Assembly: GCA_954871525.1 (NCBI GenBank)
Contig: OX940867.1
Span: 13,245,343 to 13,309,342, forward strand
DNA: 64,000 bases
Direction: 5' to 3'
From: Parietaria judaica
Taxonomy: Eukaryota > Streptophyta > Magnoliopsida > Rosales > Urticaceae
This document shows, in pieces, positions 1 to 10,359 of this stretch. The translations under genes were made by a program, and so were the position numbers. Numbering within the stretch: the stretch's first letter is position 1; each line of letters begins with the position of its first letter. The notes under the pieces are model-generated. The model made no database searches and was not told where the DNA came from. It saw only the letters and a program-made list of their open reading frames with translations.

Positions 1-126
1 ACTTCAACTTCTCTCCTTGCGGGTTGCTGATGACGATTCCTGCACCGGCTCCTTGGGCGTTTGATGCTCCGTCCACGTGCATGCTCCACGTTGGTCCTTC
101 GGGGGTGGCCTTCCTTTTTGGTTGCG
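1..126 (-). pseudogene. TE1 second (archaeal-type) RNase H domain, 5' end only
   Basis: Reading the minus strand from about base 126 gives a peptide containing WSMHVDGASNAQGAGAGI, the start of the additional RNase H found after the normal RT-RNase H in Tat-lineage gypsy elements. The first catalytic Asp lies in the VDGAS motif. The domain runs off the window at base 1. The frame differs from the preceding RNase H segment, which ends in a stop near base 137, so the pol frame is already broken here. Confidence 0.75.
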
Positions 127-136
127 GTGGCATCGT

Positions 137-1404
137 TTACTTCGTTTCATCAGCGCCATAGGCGTCGACATCATAGGTAAACTCGGCGACAAAGTCGGCA
201 ATAACTTGTCCTTTGATGGCGACCCGTGGCTGGAATTCGACTCCGTATTCTCCAAGTTCTTGCGACCAGAGAGCCATACGGGTTGATGTTGCCTTCTGGA
301 GTTCCTTCTTCAATGGATGCTCCGTCCTGAGCACGATCTGGTGGGCTTGGAAGTAAAGGCGTAGCTTTCTTGCTGTGGTGACCAGGCGAGTGCCAGCTTC
401 TCAATCTCGGGATATCTCGTCTCTGCGTTCTGGAGAGCTTTGCTGACGTAGTACACCGGGTGTTGAACTTTGTCTTCTTCTCGAATCAAAACTGCACTTA
501 CGACCCGGCTGGATACGGACAGGTAGAGGTACAGTGTTTCTTCATCTCGTGGCTTGGCGAGCATCGGCGGCGAGCCTAGATAAGTCTTCAGCTCCTGGAA
601 TGCGAGTTCACATTTGTTGTCCCATTGGAAGTTATTTCCTCCTTTTAGCGCTTGGAAGAATGGCTGGCTCCGGTCGGTGGCTTTGGAGATAAATCGGTTG
701 AGGGCTGCGAGGCGTCCTGCCAAACTCTGCACTTCTTTCATCCGTCGTGGGCTCTTCATCTCCAGTAGTGCTCGGATCTTCTCGGGGTTGGCTTCTATCC
801 CTCGTTGGTGTATCATGTACCCAAGTAATTTTCCTGACTTCACTCCGAATGCGCATTTAGCGGGATTCAGCTTCATGTTGTATCGGCGGAGGAGGTTGAA
901 CATTTCCTTGAAGTTGGTGACGTGGTCGTCGGTCTTCAGGCTCTTGACGAGCATGTCGTCAACGTATACCTCCATGGTTCTCCCTATGAGCTTGGCGAAC
1001 ATCTTGTTGACGAGTCGCTGGTACGTTGCGCCGGTGTTCTTCAACCCAAACGGCATGACCTTGTAGCAGTAGAGTCCTTGGTTCGTCGTGAACATCGTAT
1101 GGATCTGGTCAGGCTCATGCATACGGATTTGGTTGTATCCGGAGTATGCATCCATGAAACTCATCAGCTCGTGACTGGCAGTAGCGTCGACGAGCTGGTC
1201 GATTCTTGGTAGCGGGAAGCAGTCCTTCGGGCACGCCTTGTTCAGATCTGAGTAGTCGATGCAGATTCTCCATTTACCGTTCAGCTTCTTGACCATGACG
1301 ACGTTGGAGACCCATTCAGGGTATACGGCTTCTCGGACAAAGTGCGCGTTGATGAGCTTGTCGACTTCTTCGTTGATGGTGGCGTATCGTTCTTCGTTGA
1401 ATGC
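137..1404 (-). pseudogene. TE1 reverse transcriptase and RNase H, broken
   Basis: The reverse transcriptase core is open from about 1402 to 310. It contains DYSDLNKACPKD, FMDAYSGYNQI, the MPFGLKNTGATYQRL motif and the catalytic YVDDMLVKS. These are followed by the thumb (NRFISKATDRSQPFF) and the start of the RNase H domain. A frameshift near 370 moves the RNase H into another frame (137-334), which reads to GQVIADFVAEFT, the usual RNase H/second-RNase H linker of Tat elements. The upstream part joins the preceding 1405-2058 segment in the same frame across one TGA stop at about 1403. The active-site residues are intact but no continuous pol polyprotein can be made. Confidence 0.9.
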
Positions 1405-2058
1405 TCATCTCTTCTGGACCTTTGGCGTCTTCATCTTGTCGATGTTGAGGCGGTAGACCGCTGGTTTCCGAGGCACTTCCCGGGAGTCGAGCTTGTTGAA
1501 CATCGAGATGTCTTTTTCGTCGATTAGCTGGTCGCCGTTTTCCTGGCTGACGACTGCTGCGGTAGTCGAGCCAACTCCTCGCCTTATGGCGTCGTTAGGC
1601 GGGGAGTCTATGGCAAGAGTTTCTTTTTTGGTGATGGCTTCGCCCGCGTGGGCCAACGGTGCTGTGCCTATCAGGTTAACCTGGCATGTCGACCATCCTT
1701 CCTCCGTTGTGCGTGCGTAGCTCCGTCTGTTTTGGCCTGAGTCTCCAGTTCCTGGTCCTCCGATGATTGTTGAAACGACGTTGAGCGGGGTTGCTGCTAT
1801 GGCCTTCCCTCGGTCGTCGCCTTGAGTCGTTGACGGCGCCATCGTCAGGAGTGGGGTCGGCAATCCTCCGTCACTCGCCATTAGCCTCTTGATGAACTCC
1901 TTTAGTTGTCCTTCCTTGATCAAGTCTTCAATTTTGTTCTTCAGCTGGTAGCACTGCGACGTCATGTGACCATAGTCACGATGGAATTGGCAGTATCGGC
2001 TTTTATCCTTCCCCAGCTTGCTAAGTGGAGGGGGCTTCTTGAACTTGTCGCCGTGCAT
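1405..2058 (-). pseudogene. TE1 gag C-terminus with zinc-knuckle-like motif, fused to pol without a protease
   Basis: The 217-codon open stretch starts MHGDKFKKPPPLSKLG and contains YCQFHRDYGHMTSQC, the Cys/His motif at the end of plant gypsy gag proteins. It is followed by the usual IEDLIKEGQLKEFI helix. In intact relatives a retropepsin with a D-G/N-G-S-S motif lies between this motif and reverse transcriptase. Here about 180 residues of low-similarity spacer lead directly to the RT upstream motif (AFNEERYATINEEVDKLI), after one TGA at 1403. The protease is therefore absent, probably through deletion. The frame is the same as the flanking gag and RT blocks. Confidence 0.8.
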
Positions 2059-2061
2059 CGC

Positions 2062-2865
2062 CTAGATCTCGTCTGGCGTTGTCGTCAGCGGCGTGTAGTC
2101 TCTGTAGCGAAACGGCTTCTTCATCGCCTGACTCCCTTGCGGTTTCGTCATTCGGTTCCTATTGTCGTCTGGGTGACTTTTCTTCATCTTTGGTTCATCG
2201 GGGGAGCGATCGTGGCTTCGTTGATGGCTCCCCGACTCCGTTGACTTCCTCCTGGCAAGGTACTCCTCCACAGAGATGTGCTGAGCTGCTCTTTTCATGA
2301 GCTCCGTCATGGTCGACGGTCTTTCCTTCACAAGGGAGATCAAGAACTCCCCGGTCTGCAATCCGTCGATGAGGGCGATCACGGCATCGCTGTCGGTGTA
2401 GTCGTTTACCTTGTTGGATTCTTCGACGAAGCGGTTGATGAACTTCTGCAGGGATTCATCGGTCTTCTGCTTGATGGACCAGAGGTATGATTTTTCCTTT
2501 CTTTGAGTCACTGCGCCAGTGAAGCGGGCGAGGAACAGGTCCTTGAGCTGGTTGAAAGAGTAGATGCTTGCCTTGGGTAGTATCTGGTACCATTCGAACG
2601 CCGTTCCCATAAGGGTTAGGCAGAATGTCTGGCATATCGTCGAGGCTGAGCACTTCTTCATCTGTATGATTGTCTGGTATTGGACGAGGTGGTAGACTGG
2701 ATCTCTTTTCCCATCATAGATGAGGTTGCTTGCGAAGCGTAGGTCGCCTACGGCTTCTCCGTCGAGTAGGTGTGGTGCGAGTGGGAACAGAGTCCCGTCG
2801 AGCACGGCAGGGCCTCTCACGCCACGGTCCTGGGCAGAGCACAAGACTTGGATTTCCTTCTGCAT
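2062..2865 (-). pseudogene. TE1 gag core (retrotransposon gag domain)
   Basis: 267 codons with the plant retrotransposon gag fold signature: LIYDGKRDPVYHLVQYQ, TLMGTAFEWYQILP, FNQLKDLFLARFTG, then a run resembling ESLQKFINRFVEE. This is the capsid-like domain that assembles the particle. It ends in a TAG at 2059-2061 that separates it from the zinc-knuckle-like block in the same frame. A further TAG at about 2912 separates it from the repeat-rich N-terminal part, also in the same frame. Both stops look like single-base changes in an otherwise continuous frame. Confidence 0.85.
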
Positions 2866-2913
2866 CCCTTGGAGGAGGTCGAATACGTCGCCGCGCTGCG
2901 GTTGGCGAGGCTC

Positions 2914-4040
2914 CTAGTGACCTAGGCGGCGGTCGGGCGAAGCACGGCGGTCGCGTTGCTGGTCTTCTCTGTAGTCTTCAAAGTAGATAACTTCAGCTCG
3001 TCTTCCGTCTTCGCGTCTTGGTGAGGGTTGGCGACCCCCCGGGCGGTCTTGGTACGCCCTGGCAAGGTTGCGGTCTTCTTTACGACGGATCCCTTGGCAA
3101 CCCTCCAGGTGAGCCTGACGAGGGTCTGGGAAGTCTCGTCGGCGCTCTATGTCGTTAAAGTCTTCGGCCTGGCGAACCTCCTGACGACCCCTCGGGCGAG
3201 CCTGGCGAGGGTCCGGGCAGTTCCGGCGGTCTTCGGCATCTTCGGCCTGGCGAACCTCCTGACGACCCCCCGGGCGAGCCTGGCGAGGGTCCGGGTAGTT
3301 CCGACAGTCTTCGGCATCTTCGGGATCTTCGACCTGGCGAACCTCATGACGACCCCCCGGGCGAGCCTGGCGAGGGTCCGGGTAGTTCCGGCAGTCTTCG
3401 GCATCTTCGACCTGGCGAACCTCCTGACGACCCCCCGGGCGAACCTGGCGAGGATCGGGGTGGTCCTGGCGATCTTCGGCATCTTCGGGATCTTCGGCCT
3501 GGCGAACCTCCTCACGAACACCGGGCGAACCTGGCAAGGATCCGGGTGGTCCTGGCGATCTTCGGAATCTTCGGGATCTTCGGCCTGGCGAACCTCCTCA
3601 CGACCCCCCGGGCGAACCTGGCGAGGATCGGGGTGGTCCTGGCGATCTTCGGCATCTTCGGGATCTTCGGCCTGGCGAACATCCTAACGACCCCCCGGGC
3701 GAACCTGGCGAGGATCGGGATGGTCCTGGCGATCTCCGTTGCCGTTGCTATCTCCTGTGCTTTCCCTGTCGTGAACGTCGACTGACCTCTGCGAAGCGTG
3801 GTTGACGCCGTCTTCATTCCCGATCTGAGCTGGTGAAACTTGGCGAGGCGGCTGAGTCCGCCTGGCGAGGGTTTGGGCCCTCGTGTTGAGCGCGATGTTG
3901 GTCGTTGGTTGCGGCATCGCGCGTTGTGAAGCACTGGCGCGGCTCGTCATGTCGAATGGCGATCGTCGTGCTCCGTTCTTCTGATGATTGCTGGAATAGT
4001 CTCGAGGCATATTCTCGGGCTCCCCTCCTTCTAGCGCCAA
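2914..4040 (-). pseudogene. TE1 gag N-terminal region with expanded charged repeats
   Basis: Gag begins close to the primer-binding site with MALEGGEPENMPRDYSSNHQ (from 4040). It soon enters a tandem array of a charged unit of the type RPGGRQEVRQAEDPEDAED plus a short RDHPDPRQ linker, repeated about seven to eight times. One CAG-to-TAG type change ends the first frame near 3683, and at least one frameshift lies between about 3540 and 3680. The block is low-complexity and rich in Arg, Asp, Glu and Pro. Its function is unknown; a disordered gag extension is the simplest reading. Confidence 0.7.
3165..3740. repeat. GC-rich minisatellite in TE1 gag (about 75-90 bp units)
   Basis: Direct repeats of a unit containing cttcggcctggcgaacctcc, then a cgaccccccgggcgarcctg block and a gcgagg(a/g)tcsgg block. 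About seven to eight units follow one another with small length changes in the cttcggcatcttcggg part, mostly multiples of three. They encode the charged repeat described for the gag N-terminus. Confidence 0.85.
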
Positions 4041-4042
4041 AC
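4022..4042 (-). other. TE1 primer-binding site
   Basis: Directly inside the 5' LTR the minus strand reads GTTTGGCGCTAGAAGGAGGG. A TGGCGC start two to three bases from the LTR edge is the usual tRNA primer-binding site position of Tat-type plant gypsy elements. The tRNA species is not assigned here. Confidence 0.75.
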
Positions 4043-5074
4043 TATTAATGCGTAAAAATGGCTTTAACTGAGAATCGGATCCAAGGTTCAGGTCCCGAGA
4101 GTGACCCGCTGAACTCGTGGATAATTGAATGCTGAGTCAATGCGGGTTGACTAGTGATCGTCAAAGCTGGAGGCGGATCCGTCGTCTTGGATGAGTCTCC
4201 GGGCTGTCCTTGGCGATCCTCGGTGAACTTCCGTCGTGGTGGCGAAGTCCGGATTACGGCGAAGCTCCTCGTTGGGTTTCCCTCGTGGTGGCGAAGTCCG
4301 GGCGAGATCCTTGTCTTGGCGAAGCTCCTCGTCTGGGTGGAGTCCTTGTCTTGGCGATGTCCTCGTCTAGGTGAACTCCGGTCTTGATGAAACTCCGAGC
4401 TGGTCTTGATGATTCTTCGTGATTCTCCTTCCTTGGCGAGCTCCTACGGCGAGGGAGGACCTGCAAAATAGGGTAGAATGGGCCCGTGCCCCGTCACTTA
4501 TGGTTGGGCGAGGCTGCCTACGTATCTCAGTTTAAGAGAATCAGGTCCCACGTAATTCGGGGTTAGTAACAAACGGCAGGTGAATGCCGATGTGGTTTGA
4601 CTCGTCAGAAGTGTCGTTATTGGCGGCGCGGGGGTGACCCTTGGCCTGATGGTTGGGTACCGGCGTGATGTGTTCTTCATCGACCTCGTTGGTGTTGGCG
4701 AGCTCACTGTCGAACTTCCCTCGTGTTCGCGAAGTACAGCGAGAGACTTGACCTGACGAGGTGTGCTCCTTTGTCGACCTTGCCGGGGTAGGTGGCCTCG
4801 TATCACGAGGGGCCTTATCCTGACGCAGGGACGCTCCTTCCTCTGTCGACCTCGCAGGTGGTGGCATGGTTACCCGCCTAGCGAGGGACGCCTTAGCTGA
4901 CCCGTCGAACAACCTTTCTTTTCAAGCCTAAGACTTTGTTTCTAGATCGATCACAGCTCTTAACTGAAGTCCTTTTCTACTTAAGAGTAGGCGAGTTTTC
5001 TAGAGAGAGAAAGCTAGAGAGAGAAGCTCTAGAGAAAGATGTGAGTGAGTGTGGAAATGAGGGGGGAAGGCTCC

Positions 5075-5082
5075 TATTTATA
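5075..5082 (-). promoter_or_regulatory. TATA box of the TE1 LTR
   Basis: The minus strand reads TATAAATAGGAGCC. It sits in the middle of the LTR on the transcribed strand and upstream of the primer-binding site, as expected of a U3/R boundary. The 14004-15009 copy keeps it at about 14554. Confidence 0.6.
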
Positions 5083-5365
5083 GGAAAACCAACTCCCTGA
5101 AATTGCACATCCTAGGGGCCTGCGAATTCCATGGAAATTGCACCTCCAGGGGTCTGCGAATTCCTTGAATATTACACCTCCAGGGGCTTGCGAGTTTCTC
5201 CTCTGCCAAAGGGGTCGTCAGTGCTTCTTGATTCGTCTTTGATGTATTCGGGTTGTCCGCGAGTCCGTTTGTTGTGTTCGGGGAAATCCGAAGGATTTCC
5301 CGGAGATCTTCGTGGTATCGGATCTCCTCGTCGTGTGGAATAATTACAAGTTACGCCCTCGTCAA

Positions 5366-5565
5366 GTTATGACGAGGGGGCTTGTTGCCTCGTCGCCTCG
5401 TCACTTTGTCGGCTTGTCGCCTCGTTGCTTCATCGGCTCGTCGCATCGTCGGCTTGTCGCCTCGTCGGCTTGTCGCCTCATCGGCTAGTCGCTTCGTCGG
5501 CTTGTCGGCTTGTCGTCTCGTCGCTTCGTCGGCTTGTCGCCTCGTCGGTTCGTCGCCTTTTTGAC
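5366..5565. repeat. Short tandem repeat in the TE1 LTR
   Basis: About 15 degenerate copies of a 12- to 16-base unit of the type ggcttgtcgcctcgtc. The related LTR at 14004-15009 keeps only a few copies (around 14830-14870), so the array has expanded or contracted between family members. Confidence 0.8.
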
Positions 5566-5581
5566 CCCGGGCCTCGCCAAT

Positions 5582-6199
5582 TGTAGAGGGCGTTTTGGGA
5601 CGCCTTTCAGTCACAAAGAAAACCGTAAAGAATGCAATAAAATGTATACACGATTATTCCCTGATTTATTTATCCCGAAAGGACTCGGTTTTTCCCGTTT
5701 ATTAGCTTGGACAATCGAAGAAATAATAATATAAATATGATTTGATGCCGAACCCCGCCGCCTTCGGCGAGGCTGCCTACGTACCCGGCGAACCGAGATC
5801 AGTTCATCACGTAGTTCAAAGTGGTTGTGGTTTGATCTCTTCCTTCTTTCTCCTTTCTTTATCTTTTTTCGGCTGAATCTGACCTCTTCTTTCTTCTTTC
5901 TCTTCTCTTATCTCCTTTTTCCTTTTTTCTCCTTTAGCCGTCCTTTTCTTGGATCAAATCCTGGATGCCCTCTCAGTGAGGTTTCCTTGTGTATTTATAG
6001 GGTTAGGGTTGGTGGAATCTTTTCTCTTTGGGCTTTTCTCGTCGAGTGGGCCTTTTCTCGTGGATTAAGCCTTTCTTCGCGAACTGGACCTTTTGTGTTG
6101 ACTACGGTCAACATATTTCTTGCCTCTATCCGATGTCGTTTTGGGCCATAATGGCACGTGTTGTGTTAAGGATGGATTTGACGAAATCCGACATTAACA
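5582..6199 (-). repeat. TE2 3' LTR
   Basis: Plus-strand ends are TGTAGAGGG and ACATTAACA, so the minus-strand LTR starts TGTTAATG and ends CTCTACA. A TATAAATAC box on the minus strand lies near 5990. Near 6100 an inverted pair of TTGAC cores sits as gttgactacggtcaac. It differs from the partner LTR only at scattered bases and short indels in the pyrimidine-rich tract around 5840-5940, indicating a fairly recent insertion. Confidence 0.9.
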
Positions 6200-6216
6200 G
6201 TTAGTCCCCCATTTTA
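6200..6216 (-). other. TE2 polypurine tract
   Basis: The minus strand reads AAATGGGGGACTAAC immediately before the 3' LTR, the expected position of the plus-strand primer in reverse transcription. TE6 has a similar tract (AGTAGGGGGCTGAC) at its 3' LTR. Confidence 0.75.
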
Positions 6217-8640
6217 TCAAGTGTAAAACACTTGGTAAAATGAAAGATAAACTATTAATTTCCAACTTTTTTGACCACCTTGGTTGACGCGGTTACCCCG
6301 AGAAATGTTGTCGGAGAAATTTATCGTAATCTGTTGGTCGGCGGATTTCATTTGGGAAGCTGATGCAGAATCTTGCTGAGTTGTAGTTGGTTTCGTCGGA
6401 TGAAGCATCTTTCTCATGGCGGTGACGTCTTCTTTGACAAACTCCTCGCGACGACGAGCTCGCTATAGCAACGAATTCATCGCGGTGATGAACTTCTTCC
6501 TACGATGGACTCTTTCTTCGACAAGCTCTTCGTGACGATGAGCTCGCTTAAAAGCGACGAACTCATTGCGGCGACGAACTTCTTCCTGCGCTTATCTTTT
6601 CTTCTCGGCGACAGGCTCCTCTGATAGTGACGAACTCTTCTCGTGACTACGATACCGACGTCATTTGCGTGGTAATCCTCGCCTTGCTCCTGATTAACTC
6701 TTTCTTCCGCTTTGTTTTCCTTCACAGATTTCAAAATTGGCCGCCGCTTCGTCGGCTTCTCGTTCGGTTACGTCGGTATGAGCTATTTCCTCTCCTTCTC
6801 GTGCTTCTTCTATTCTTCTTCTCATGCTGGTGTGGTTTTCCGGTCATGAGCCAGAGTACTTGGCCGTCATAAAAGACTTCGTCGGCGACGTCATTCGCCG
6901 GTAGGAGCTGACGTGGCCCAGGCATCGTCCCTCTTTTCATCGAAAGAATTTCCTTGTTTGCTTTAACTCCGTAAAGTTGTCGCTAGGATCCTCGCTGATA
7001 TCGTTTAGCGCCTTTCTTACTCTCGAGGTTTCTTGCCAGCGCTTTTATCGACTGTGGCCCTCGGCCCGCAGAGATTATTTTGGTCGGCGTCTGATATTTC
7101 TCCTCGCTTTGTTGACCAACACCTTGATCTTCCATCGTTTTTATGCTCCCCGACTTCTTCTGCCATCTTCAAATATCGGTCTCGTCGACCTTCTTCTAGT
7201 GCCTGGGCATAGTTCGTCATTTTTGACACTTTGGGCTTCATCTGTTATCTTCGGGCTTCTGGGCCTCACCATTTTTCTTCTTGCTTATCGGCATCCTCTG
7301 CCATCTTCTCGCTACTTGGCATCCTCATCTATCTTCTCGCTTATCGACATCTTTTACCTTCTTCTTGTTCTTGGCTTCGTCACGTGTCTTCTTACTTATA
7401 GGCATCTTCTGCCTTCTTCGGTACTCTAGGCTTCATCATTTGTCTTCTTGCTCCTTAAGGTAATGGTGTCTTGATTTTATGATCTTCACTTAGTGTCTCC
7501 GTTGCTGATCTCCAGTAGAAGCAGGCTCTATTAGGTAACGAATTCTCTTCTTTTGGTGACGAGCTCCTCTTTTCTTCGTGATGAGCTCGTCGGGCTTTCA
7601 TCGCTCCTCCTCATCGCTGCAGATCACCGCGCTCCGCGGGCAAGCTCATCGCTGCAACTCGTCGCTTTGTCTTCATCGCGGCAGCTCGTCGCCTTCTCTC
7701 GAGCTGCTCCTCGCTTCTTTCCCAAGTAGCTCTCCTCCTGTTGCGTGAGCAAGCCATCGCGGCTCGTCGGGTCTCCTTGGTCGTTGGGCAGCTCACCGTT
7801 CAAGCTGCTCTTCTCTTACCCATCGAGTAGGTCATCGTCCTTGCTCCTCGGGTTTCCTCACTCCTCGCTCCTGTCTAACTCTTTCTTTGTTCCTTTTCTT
7901 TTCTCTGGCTAGTCTTGATCCCTTGCTGAAATCACAAATTTTTGCGATTAATGAAATATATATATATTTTTTTTACCTTTGTTTTGAACTTTATTTTAGC
8001 TGAGCATTCCTTGTTCTCCTTGTCATGTGCTATTCTCAAATTTACGTTCGCAAGCCGACGACGATATTGGTGCATTTCATCCGGCAAGATCCTCTTCGGA
8101 GGTGCTGGCGTGGTTATCAAGGATCTAGTGTCATCATCAGCTCTTATTAGCGAGCAAGTCATATCAGCGAGCAGAATCCCTCTAGTAGGCGAGCAGATCA
8201 TCGACTAGCGAGCAGATCTGATACCGGACCGGTAAGAACTAGGTCTAGTATATTGACAAAGCAAGACGCTATCTGGATCTGCATCAAGATCTCCTCGCAA
8301 GTCTTACGAGCCAGTTCTGTAAGGTTATTGAAGCAGCTCTCCTCCCACGTAGAAACAACTCTTCTTCCACGCGGAGCCTTATCGCTGCGTCCTCGACCAG
8401 CTTATCGCCCAGCTGTTATCGGGCAGGAAGTTTATCGCTCAGCCTCCCCTCCGCAAGCAGCTCTCGTGTTGTCCAGCGAGTAGCTCTTCGTCGTTCGTCG
8501 GAGCAGCTCCTCGTCGCTGCTCGGGAAAGCAGTTCTTGAAGAAACTTATCGCTCTTATCAAGCGAAGTCTCCACGATAAGCTTCTCAACGACAAGCATCT
8601 TCGAAGATGATCGTTTATTTCTTTTGTTGTACTTACTTTG
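6217..8640. other. TE2 interior, left part: no recognisable gene
   Basis: A stretch dominated by degenerate short repeats such as cgacgagctcgtcg and cttctcgcttatcggcatc on a pyrimidine-rich background. Open frames here are by-products of the repeats. No retroelement domain is recognisable on either strand. Confidence 0.6.
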
Positions 8641-8692
8641 TATTTTGTACTTTCATTACTTGTATTTTTGTACAATCATCAGAGTATTGCCC

Positions 8693-8700
8693 ATATAAAG
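8693..8700 (+). promoter_or_regulatory. Plus-strand TATA-like box and leader inside TE2
   Basis: The sequence cccatataaaggcactcttg is followed by an A/T-rich leader and a ttcattcaataatattcag stretch that looks like a start/polyadenylation region of an LTR or pararetrovirus-like promoter. It points opposite to TE2 itself. A buried solo LTR whose borders I could not fix, or a separate antisense promoter, would explain it. Confidence 0.4.
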
Positions 8701-8882
8701 GCACTCTTGTATTCATTTTCATCATTCAGAATCATTTGATTCTTTCATTCAATAATATTCAGATGTTCATTCCTGAATTCCTTTTTCTATTTTCATTATC
8801 GTCTATTCAAAAACTCAATAGTGGTTCCTCGCTCAAGACCCCGAGCATGCGATCCTCGTGGAAGAGTTCACTAGGGATATGA

Positions 8883-9176
8883 TTCTTCGGATTGCCGTCT
8901 CTCTCCGAGAATCAAGCCGGTGATGCTTCCCCCAGTGAAGGTGAAAACGTTGCACCTCGTTCACCGAACACCACTCCAAATGCCTTGTCGAGATTCCTCA
9001 CTCACGATCCCGCACACTTGACCGCCATAGAGGAATCTCTCCAAAACATCATCCTTCGAGGCGCTTCGAAAGTCATTGACAAAATTGCCGATGAAGTCCT
9101 TCGCCAGGAAGAGTTTGATGAAGACGACGATGTTCGATTAACTTCACCCTCCCTCTTTTGTGTTTCCTTGCCGTGA
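8883..9176 (+). CDS. Hypothetical antisense reading frame in TE2
   Basis: About 95 codons with normal amino-acid diversity (NALSRFLTHDPAHLTAIEES, then KVIDKIADEVLRQEEFDEDD), in contrast to the repeat translations around it. There is no good ATG at its left end; the frame opens after a TGA near 8880. It would therefore have to be an exon, a 3' fragment or a gag-like remnant. It lies about 190 bases downstream of the plus-strand TATA-like box. No family was recognised. Confidence 0.3.
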   Translation, partial: FFGLPSLSENQAGDASPSEGENVAPRSPNTTPNALSRFLTHDPAHLTAIEESLQNIILRGASKVIDKIADEVLRQEEFDEDDDVRLTSPSLFCVSLP

Positions 9177-9439
9177 ATCCTGCGGTTGCAAGTGTAACAT
9201 GTATGTATTTTTTTTTTAGCTTGATGAAAATGTCAGAATGTATATCTCCTCCCCAACCCTTTAAAAAAAAAAGAAACTATGGGGAGGAAAAACTATAACA
9301 TGGCTGATTTCGTCGCGACGCCCTCATCGCTATATTTTTATTTCACTTCCTGCGCGACGCTCTTATCGCTGTATTTCTCTTTGTCGCTATGTGATGCTCT
9401 TATCGCTACTTTTGTATGCTTTCTTTTGACTTTTTTTTT

Positions 9440-9830
9440 TTTTGACAAGTCCTGCGCGATGACGAGTCCGTTGATAGGCGGTGAACTTTGGGGTGCGGCG
9501 ATGAGCTTGTCGGCAATTCCGGGCTCATCGCGGCGATAATCATAGGCTTCTTTTTCGCCTTTATCTATTTTCTTTTCTTGCCGTATTCAGGCTTTTTCGT
9601 ATTTCTTTTGTTTGTGCTATCGATATTCTTGCCGATGCCAGTTTTTCTTTTGTCTCTTTTCTTTTCTTGCCGTACTCAGGCTTTTTTTTTTTCTTCTCTT
9701 CAACAAGTCTTGCGCGATGACGAGTCCGTTGATAATCTCGTATTCGTCACGACGGCGAACTTTGGAGTGCGGCGATGAGCTTGTCGGCAACTCCGGGCTC
9801 ATCGCGGCGATAATCATAGGCTTCTTTTTT
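9440..9830. repeat. Direct duplication inside TE2
   Basis: A segment of about 120-140 bases, from gacgagtccgttgata to cggcgataatcataggcttc, occurs at about 9445-9570 and again at about 9705-9840 with few changes. The second copy has an extra piece (tctcgtattcgtcacgacgg). Confidence 0.8.
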
Positions 9831-9848
9831 GCCTTTGTCTATTTTCTT

Positions 9849-10355
9849 GGCATTTTCGCCGTAGTATTTTTCGTGGCCTTTTCGCCGTAGTATTTTTCTT
9901 TCTCTTGGCACTTTTCGCCGTAGTATTTTTCTTTCTCTCGGCACTTTTTGCCGTAGTATTTTTCTTGGCATTTTCGCCGTAGTATTTTTTTCTTGGCATT
10001 TTTGCCTTAGTATTTTCCTTGGCATTTTCGCCGTAGTATTTTTCTTTCTCTCGGCACTTTTCGCCGTAGTATTTTTCGTGGCATTTTCGTCGTAGTATTT
10101 TTCGTGGCCTTTTCGCCGTAGTATTTTTCTTGGCATTTTCGCCGTAGTATTTTTTATTCTCTCGGCACTTTTAGCCGTAGTATTTTTCGTGGCATTTTCG
10201 CCGTAGTATTTTTCTTTCTCTCGGCACTTTTCGCCGTAGTATTTTTCATTCTCTCGGCACTTTTCGCCGTAGTATTTTTCGTGGCATTTTCGGCGTAGTA
10301 TTTTTCTTTCTCTCGGCACTTTTCGCCGTAGTATTTTTCATGGCCTTTTCGCCGT
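9849..10355. repeat. TE2 tandem array ttttcgccgtagtatttttc
   Basis: More than 20 head-to-tail copies of a core gccgtagtatttttc, alternating with short spacers of two kinds (ttggcattttc or gtggcattttc, and tttctctcggcacttttc). The unit is 22 or 33-34 bases depending on the spacer. Translations of either strand give lysine-rich repeats that are not real proteins. Confidence 0.9.
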
Positions 10356-10359
10356 GCTT

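Larger units (their letters stand above)
4043..5581 (-). repeat. TE1 5' LTR, inner segment (split by TE2)
   Basis: The LTR begins at 4043 in plus orientation as TATTAATGCGTAAAAATGG, a mutated TG terminus judged by alignment to the TE3 LTR start TGTTAATGCCTAAAAATCG. It runs to the TE2 insertion point, where CCAAT (5577-5581) is the target site. It resumes at 12046 and ends ACATAACA at 12190. The same sequence order, shorter and more diverged, recurs at 14004-15009. Confidence 0.8.

Noticed and set aside
3028..3687. 219-codon plus-strand frame with LTTPRASLARVR repeats
   Set aside because: Opposite-strand shadow of the TE1 gag repeat; no independent support.
3165..3740. CRISPR-like repeat pattern
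   Set aside because: Repeats are contiguous and coding with no unique spacers; the genome is a plant.
5351..5614. Open frames of the type ADEATRRQAD on the minus strand and SSARRIVG on the plus strand
   Set aside because: By-products of the cttgtcgcctcgtc repeat inside the TE1 LTR.
9747..10319. 190-codon lysine-rich open frame (minus)
   Set aside because: It is the translation of the gccgtagtattttt tandem array; several frames are open because the unit lacks stops.
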